Below, in pieces: positions 41,384-45,462 of a stretch of DNA of 45,462 nt. Source of the DNA: Streptomyces sabulosicollis (GTDB lineage Bacteria > Actinomycetota > Actinomycetes > Streptomycetales > Streptomycetaceae). Each line of letters begins with the position of its first letter. Positions within the stretch are counted from its first letter, which is position 1. The stretch is from the NCBI RefSeq assembly GCF_016103465.1, contig NZ_JAEEAP010000020.1:1-45462 (forward strand). Reading direction: 5' to 3'. A program made the translations under genes and the position numbers. The notes under the pieces were generated by a model, which worked only from the letters and a program-made list of their open reading frames with translations, ran no database searches and was not told where the DNA came from.

Positions 41384-43165
41384 GTGATCGTACTCGGTTA
41401 CAACGGATTCAGCAGGGGTGCGGAGCTTTTCGGGCGGCTCTACGGGGCGACTGGTGTCGGCCGTAATCTTTTGGTGGGTCATGACGCCGCGGCGGCTCTG
41501 GTGATCGACGGCGAGGTGGTGGCGGCGGTCGAGGAGGAGCGGCTGAGCCGGGTCAAGAAGACCTCCGATTTCCCGGCCCACGCAATCACCTGGTGTCTGA
41601 ACTCCGCCGGTGTCGACCTCGACCAGGTCGACGTATTCGCTTTCCCCTGGCGGTTTTCGCCGACGGTGGCCGAGGAGATGATTTCGGAGATATGCGACGC
41701 CGATCTGCCGGTCACGGCCAAGTTCGACGCCCTGCGCAGCACGGGTGAGCTCTACACCGGCATGCTCAGCCCCGAGGCGGTGTACCACGACTTCGTCGAG
41801 CGCACCGGCTACGAGCTGGATCCCAACAAGCTCACCCTGGTGCCCCATCATCTGGCCCATCTCATGTGCGGCGCCTACCTGGCCGGCGGGGGCGACGCCG
41901 CCTTCCTGGTGAGCGACGGCCGGGCGGAGACCCTGTCCTCCGTCATGGGCGAGCTGCGGAACGGCGTGGTCAGGCTGTTCGACGAGAGCGCGGTCCCGAT
42001 GTCCAGCTCGCTCGGGGTGGCGTTCGGGCGGATCACCCGGTATCTGGGGTTCGTGCCGAACAACGACGAGTACAAGGTGATGGGTCTGGCCGCGTACGGC
42101 CCGCCGCCACGGCACAACCCGCTGCTGGAAAGCGTTGTGCGGCTGCACGAGAACGGCTCGTACACCATCTCCATCCCTCGGGACGTATCGGCCTACTACG
42201 CACTGTTCGACAGCCTGTTCGGCGGCGACAGCGAGAAGCGCGAGCAGTTCGACTTCCGCGTCAAGGTCGCCGGGCTGGCGCAGCACATGGTCGAGGCCGT
42301 CACCGCTCATCAGGTGCGGGCGCTGACCGCGGCCTCCGGCCTGGACACCCTGCTCTTCGAGGGCGGGCTGGCGCTGAACTGCGTGGCCAACACCAAGATG
42401 CTGGAGCGGTCGCCGTTCACCGGCATGGAGGTCAGCTTCGGGGCCAGCGACCCCGGGGTCGCCATCGGCGCGGCCGTGTACGCCGCCGGTCTCAGGAACC
42501 GGCCCGCCGACGCGGTCACCACCCCCTACCTGGGGCCTTCGTACGACGAGCGGCAGGTCCAGGAGGCGTTGTCGGAGTACGCGGACCGCGTCGAATGGCG
42601 GGAGGAGCCCGACGCCGCGTCGGTCGCCGACCGGACGGCGGAGCTGCTGGCCGGGAAGAACGTGGTGGGCTGGTTCCAGGGCCGGACCGAGTTCGGACCG
42701 CGCGCCCTGGGCAACCGCAGCATCCTCGCCAACCCGGCCTTCCCGGACATCAAGGACATCATCAATCTCCGGGTGAAACACCGGGAGCCCTTCCGCCCGT
42801 TCGCGCCCGTCATCCTCGAGTCGGAGGCCCCGCGCGTCTTCTCGATGGGCAAGAAGACCTCGTCGCCGTACATGACCTTCGTCTTCCCGGTGCGGAAGGA
42901 GTACCAGGAGCGGATCCCCGGCGCCTGTCACGTGGACGGCACGGCGCGGGCCCAGACGGTGAACGAGCGGCAGAACCCCGCCCTCGCCGGCCTGTTGCGC
43001 GCCTTCACGGCGCGGACGGATGTGCCGTGCCTGCTCAACACGTCCTTCAACGTGGCCGGTGAGCCCATCGTCTCCTCGCCGCGGGACGCGTTGGAGTGCT
43101 TCCTCACCACCGAAATCGACTCTCTGGTCATCGACCGTTTCGTGGTCACCAAGAAGGGCGGCTGA
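41384..43165 (+). CDS. carbamoyltransferase (NodU/CmcH/TobZ family)
   Basis: A 593-residue O-carbamoyltransferase. The N-terminal Kae1-like domain begins with VIVLGYNGFSRG and continues with VGHDAAAALVIDGEVVAAVE, and it contains the metal/nucleotide motif VPHHLAHLMCGAYLAGG. The C-terminal YrdC-like domain has GWFQGRTEFGPRALGNRSIL and SFNVAGEPIVSSPRDALECF, typical of the antibiotic enzymes. With carbamoyl phosphate and ATP it would carbamoylate a hydroxyl group of a natural product. GTG at 41384 follows GGGAGG and puts the first strand at residue 2. Divergent partners are a GNAT gene on the left; on the right a cupin and an aminotransferase fusion are convergent. No matching scaffold genes are inside the window. 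Confidence 0.93.
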   Translation: MIVLGYNGFSRGAELFGRLYGATGVGRNLLVGHDAAAALVIDGEVVAAVEEERLSRVKKTSDFPAHAITWCLNSAGVDLDQVDVFAFPWRFSPTVAEEMISEICDADLPVTAKFDALRSTGELYTGMLSPEAVYHDFVERTGYELDPNKLTLVPHHLAHLMCGAYLAGGGDAAFLVSDGRAETLSSVMGELRNGVVRLFDESAVPMSSSLGVAFGRITRYLGFVPNNDEYKVMGLAAYGPPPRHNPLLESVVRLHENGSYTISIPRDVSAYYALFDSLFGGDSEKREQFDFRVKVAGLAQHMVEAVTAHQVRALTAASGLDTLLFEGGLALNCVANTKMLERSPFTGMEVSFGASDPGVAIGAAVYAAGLRNRPADAVTTPYLGPSYDERQVQEALSEYADRVEWREEPDAASVADRTAELLAGKNVVGWFQGRTEFGPRALGNRSILANPAFPDIKDIINLRVKHREPFRPFAPVILESEAPRVFSMGKKTSSPYMTFVFPVRKEYQERIPGACHVDGTARAQTVNERQNPALAGLLRAFTARTDVPCLLNTSFNVAGEPIVSSPRDALECFLTTEIDSLVIDRFVVTKKGG

Positions 43166-43170
43166 GCCGT

Positions 43171-43202
43171 CGGCCCGCAGGGCGGGTACGCCCTGCGGGC
43201 CG
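43171..43202. terminator. hairpin after carbamoyltransferase
   Basis: CGGCCCGCAGGGC (43171-43183) and GCCCTGCGGGCCG (43190-43202) form a perfect 13-bp stem with a six-base loop. It lies between the carbamoyltransferase stop and the convergent cupin stop and probably serves both. Confidence 0.9.
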
Positions 43203-43226
43203 GCACACCTCGGTCCTTTGGCGGCT

Positions 43227-43664
43227 TCAAGCCTTCGGCAGCTGAATGGGCTCGTTCGGCCCGCCCTTCGTCTCGATGGTCAGATACGACAGAACGTCGT
43301 CACCGATATTCTTCAGGTCATGAAGATGGAATTGCCCGGCCGGGCAGCGGAAATACTGGGACTGCCCTCGGACATAAGAGATCTCGTGAGTGGTTCCATC
43401 GCTTGAGTGCTGGCGGGCCCGGCCATTTGTCAGAGCTATCCAGAAGTAGTCGAGCACATGCCGATGGACCGGAACTCGCTCTCCCGGCTGAAGTCGGGTC
43501 TCCCAGATGCGCAGCGCATCGGTCTCTTTCACCAGCCGCTGGCCGATCCACCCGTGATGGGCGTTGGTGTCGAACTCCTTTCGCAGCTCCGGGCTCCAGC
43601 GGGCGTAACCTTCCGCGACGACCGTGCTGGACAGGGGAATGACGGATCGGGAATCTCTACCCAC
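43227..43664 (-). CDS. cupin-domain protein
   Basis: A 145-residue single-domain cupin. The two cupin motifs are visible as ETRLQPGERVPVHRHVLDYF (metal histidines) and FRCPAGQFHLHDLKNIGDDV. The N-terminal extension contains YARWSPELRKEFDTNAHHGW. Small cupins of this type act as isomerases, lyases or dioxygenases in secondary metabolism; the reaction here is unknown. The start is GTG at 43664, preceded by AAAGGA at nine bases. It lies 30 bases downstream of the fusion gene on the same strand, so the two are likely cotranscribed. Confidence 0.83.
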   Translation of the reverse strand: MGRDSRSVIPLSSTVVAEGYARWSPELRKEFDTNAHHGWIGQRLVKETDALRIWETRLQPGERVPVHRHVLDYFWIALTNGRARQHSSDGTTHEISYVRGQSQYFRCPAGQFHLHDLKNIGDDVLSYLTIETKGGPNEPIQLPKA

Positions 43665-43694
43665 GAGCGGGATCCTTTCGCTGAACGATATGGC

Positions 43695-45462
43695 TCACAG
43701 AGCGGAGGAGAGTGCGTCGAGCAGGGCGGTGTTCGCGCGCCGATCGCCGATGGTGACGCGGCAGGTGTCCGGGATCGCGCGCCCGGTGTCGGCGACGACG
43801 ATGCCCGCGCCCCGGAGCTGGTCCATCACGCGTTCGTGCTTGTGCAGCCGGACGAAGAGGAAGTTGGTCTCGGAGGGGAACACCCGCGCCACCGCGGGAT
43901 GCTCGGCCAGCGCCGCGGCCATCCGGTCACGCTCGGCGCGGATGCGCTGGATTCCGGCGCGCACCCGCCGCGCGTTGGTCAGCCGGTCCCGCACGGCGTG
44001 CTGGGAGGCGTTGGTGAACCCGAAGGGCACCTGCACCCGCCGCAGCGCCTCGATGATGCCGGGCTGGGCCAGGGCGATCCCGCAGCGCGCACCGGCGAGT
44101 CCCCATGCCTTGGAGAGCGTCCTGAGCACGATGAGGTTGTCGTGCTGGGCGATCAGCCGGGCGTACGAGGGCTTCTCGCTGAACTCGACGTAGGCTTCGT
44201 CGATCACCACCAGCCCGCGGCCGCGAGCCAGCAGGTCGTGGACCTGCTCCGGGTCGAGCCTGGTTCCGACGGGGTTGTTGGGATCGCAGAGGATGGTCAC
44301 CCGTGGATCGGCCGCCAGGATGCGCTCGGTGTCGAGCTGGGACAGGTCATCGCCCCGCAGCGGCACCTCGACGACGGGCAGGCGCAGGAGATGGGCGAAG
44401 TGGCCGTAGAGCGGGAAGGTGGGTGGCGTGACGCAGACCCGCTCGCCGGGCGAGGCCAGCGCCGCCAGGAGCAGCATGACGCCGTCCACCGAGCCGCTGC
44501 TGAACAGCAGGTGATCCGCGCTCAGTGACGCCACGCCCTCGTGGCCGGGAAAGGTCGCGATCGTGGCCAGGTAGGTGCCGGCCAGCTCTGTCGTGTCGAG
44601 GTGGGGGTACTCGCCCGCGGCGCCCAGGAACGGATTGGTGTTGCTGGACAGGTCGATCGTGTCGAACCGCGGCACCTGGCGGAAGCGGGCCGGGCCCGGG
44701 ACGGGCATCCCCGTGACGGGGGGAGCCGCGAACCGCGACAGCGCGGGTTCCGCTCCCCCGCCCTCCGGGGGCGCCAGGTCGGGAGCGCGCAGCCAGTGGT
44801 CGAGGGGTACGAACAGATCGGCTCCGAGGCGGCGCATGCGGGGGGCGTCCCCCCGGCCGAGGTGGACCCACTCCAGGCCGGAGCGCCGGGCGTGGAGGTA
44901 CAGCCGGTACACGGACGCGGCGAAGAGGCCGCGCCGTGCGATCGGGTCGTCAAGGTCAATGGCCTGGGTGAGGGAGTAGATCCCCCGGCCGTTGTGGGAG
45001 GTGGTGAGGAGCCCGGCCTGGACCACGGCGTTCTGTCCGCGCCGCACGAGCATCTCGGTGCGATCCGCCAACGGGCCGTGTGCCAGGGCGTCGAGGGCTT
45101 CGGCGTTGTACAGGTTGTCATGGCCGCCGTGGCGCTCGGCCTGGCGCTGGTGGAGCGCGACGAAGGCGTCTCGCGCCCAGGGTCTTCCGTCGAGCTCGCT
45201 CAGCCGGATCCGCTCCCAGGTCACCTCGAGGGAGACCTCGCGGTCGCGGCGGCGGAGGTCGTCGAGCTGTTCGTCGCCGACGCGGGTCCGCAGGACCTCG
45301 TCCACGTCCCCGGTCAGCCGGACCACACACTCGCTCTCGGTGGCGATCGGGACGAGCCCCGCCGCGCCCAGCGCGCTGGTGTCGTCGCCGCGGCGCACGT
45401 TGGGCACCAGGAGCTGGGACACGCCCAGTGTCTCGGCGCGGCGGGCCAGTTCATCGAGGGCC
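43695..45462 (-). CDS. GNAT-like / class I-II aminotransferase fusion, 5' end beyond window
   Basis: An open frame reaches the right edge, giving about 588 visible residues; the true start is outside. The first 230 or so visible residues resemble a GNAT/FemAB-like acyltransferase half (ELARRAETLGVSQLLVPNVR, WARDAFVALHQRQAERHGGH, IYSLTQAIDLDDPIARRG, SGLEWVHLGRG). The rest is a PLP-dependent aminotransferase of the histidinol-phosphate type: IDLSSNTNPFLGAAGEYP, LLFSSGSVDGVMLLLAAL, CDPNNPVGTRLDPEQV, VVIDEAYVEF and the PLP lysine in LRTLSKAWGLAGARCGIAL. Fusing the two suggests sequential transamination and N-acylation, or channelling, on one small amine. The neighbours fit a natural-product cluster. 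It is not HisC of histidine synthesis, because no his genes are near. Confidence 0.85.
   Translation of the reverse strand, partial: ALDELARRAETLGVSQLLVPNVRRGDDTSALGAAGLVPIATESECVVRLTGDVDEVLRTRVGDEQLDDLRRRDREVSLEVTWERIRLSELDGRPWARDAFVALHQRQAERHGGHDNLYNAEALDALAHGPLADRTEMLVRRGQNAVVQAGLLTTSHNGRGIYSLTQAIDLDDPIARRGLFAASVYRLYLHARRSGLEWVHLGRGDAPRMRRLGADLFVPLDHWLRAPDLAPPEGGGAEPALSRFAAPPVTGMPVPGPARFRQVPRFDTIDLSSNTNPFLGAAGEYPHLDTTELAGTYLATIATFPGHEGVASLSADHLLFSSGSVDGVMLLLAALASPGERVCVTPPTFPLYGHFAHLLRLPVVEVPLRGDDLSQLDTERILAADPRVTILCDPNNPVGTRLDPEQVHDLLARGRGLVVIDEAYVEFSEKPSYARLIAQHDNLIVLRTLSKAWGLAGARCGIALAQPGIIEALRRVQVPFGFTNASQHAVRDRLTNARRVRAGIQRIRAERDRMAAALAEHPAVARVFPSETNFLFVRLHKHERVMDQLRGAGIVVADTGRAIPDTCRVTIGDRRANTALLDALSSAL

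Overview
The window reads as chromosomal DNA of a Streptomyces or a close actinomycete. It is very GC-rich with strong third-position GC bias, most genes within a block are joined by ATGA or GTGA start/stop overlaps, and gene types such as MmyB-type regulators, HTH-WD40 proteins, a CebR-type operator and twin-arginine secreted xylanases are typical of the genus. All calls come from reading the translations and motifs; no database search was possible.

Left edge (1-5.9 kb): a P-loop protein cut by the window edge, then two gene remnants (an alpha/beta hydrolase and an MmyB-type regulator). Next is a minus-strand branched-chain 2-oxoacid dehydrogenase operon (E1 alpha, E1 beta, E2). It is led by an unexpected acetolactate-synthase small-subunit-like ACT protein and faces a divergent Lrp/AsnC regulator.

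Main block (5.9-26.5 kb): a catabolic island of about 20 kb. It holds an MFS symporter, three short-chain dehydrogenases, two amidase-signature hydrolases, a cytosolic NodB-fold hydrolase that may be an imidase, two paralogous FadR-type GntR regulators, a beta-decarboxylating dehydrogenase, a complete Dpp-type ABC importer, an aldehyde dehydrogenase, and a large sulfatase with its formylglycine-generating enzyme. Three transcription units share a FadR-like 17-bp operator, and a weaker copy lies at a fourth. I infer one regulon that imports and dismantles an amide- or imide-containing, possibly sulfated, compound. This is the best candidate for an undescribed system here.

Middle (26.6-36.6 kb): mostly independent genes. 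These are a small hypothetical protein, an alpha/beta hydrolase under a promoter with paired TetR-like operators, an NmrA-like protein, an NAD-type malic enzyme, a PIG-L/LmbE deacetylase coupled to an HTH-seven-bladed WD40 protein, a small membrane protein, a TetR remnant, and an ATP-grasp ligase coupled to a small membrane protein.

Right part (36.6-45.5 kb): a secreted GH10-GH62 arabinoxylanase behind a CebR-type operator, a cytosolic beta-propeller protein, a GNAT acetyltransferase, then a carbamoyltransferase facing a cupin and a GNAT-aminotransferase fusion that runs off the edge. The last three resemble the margin of a natural-product gene cluster.
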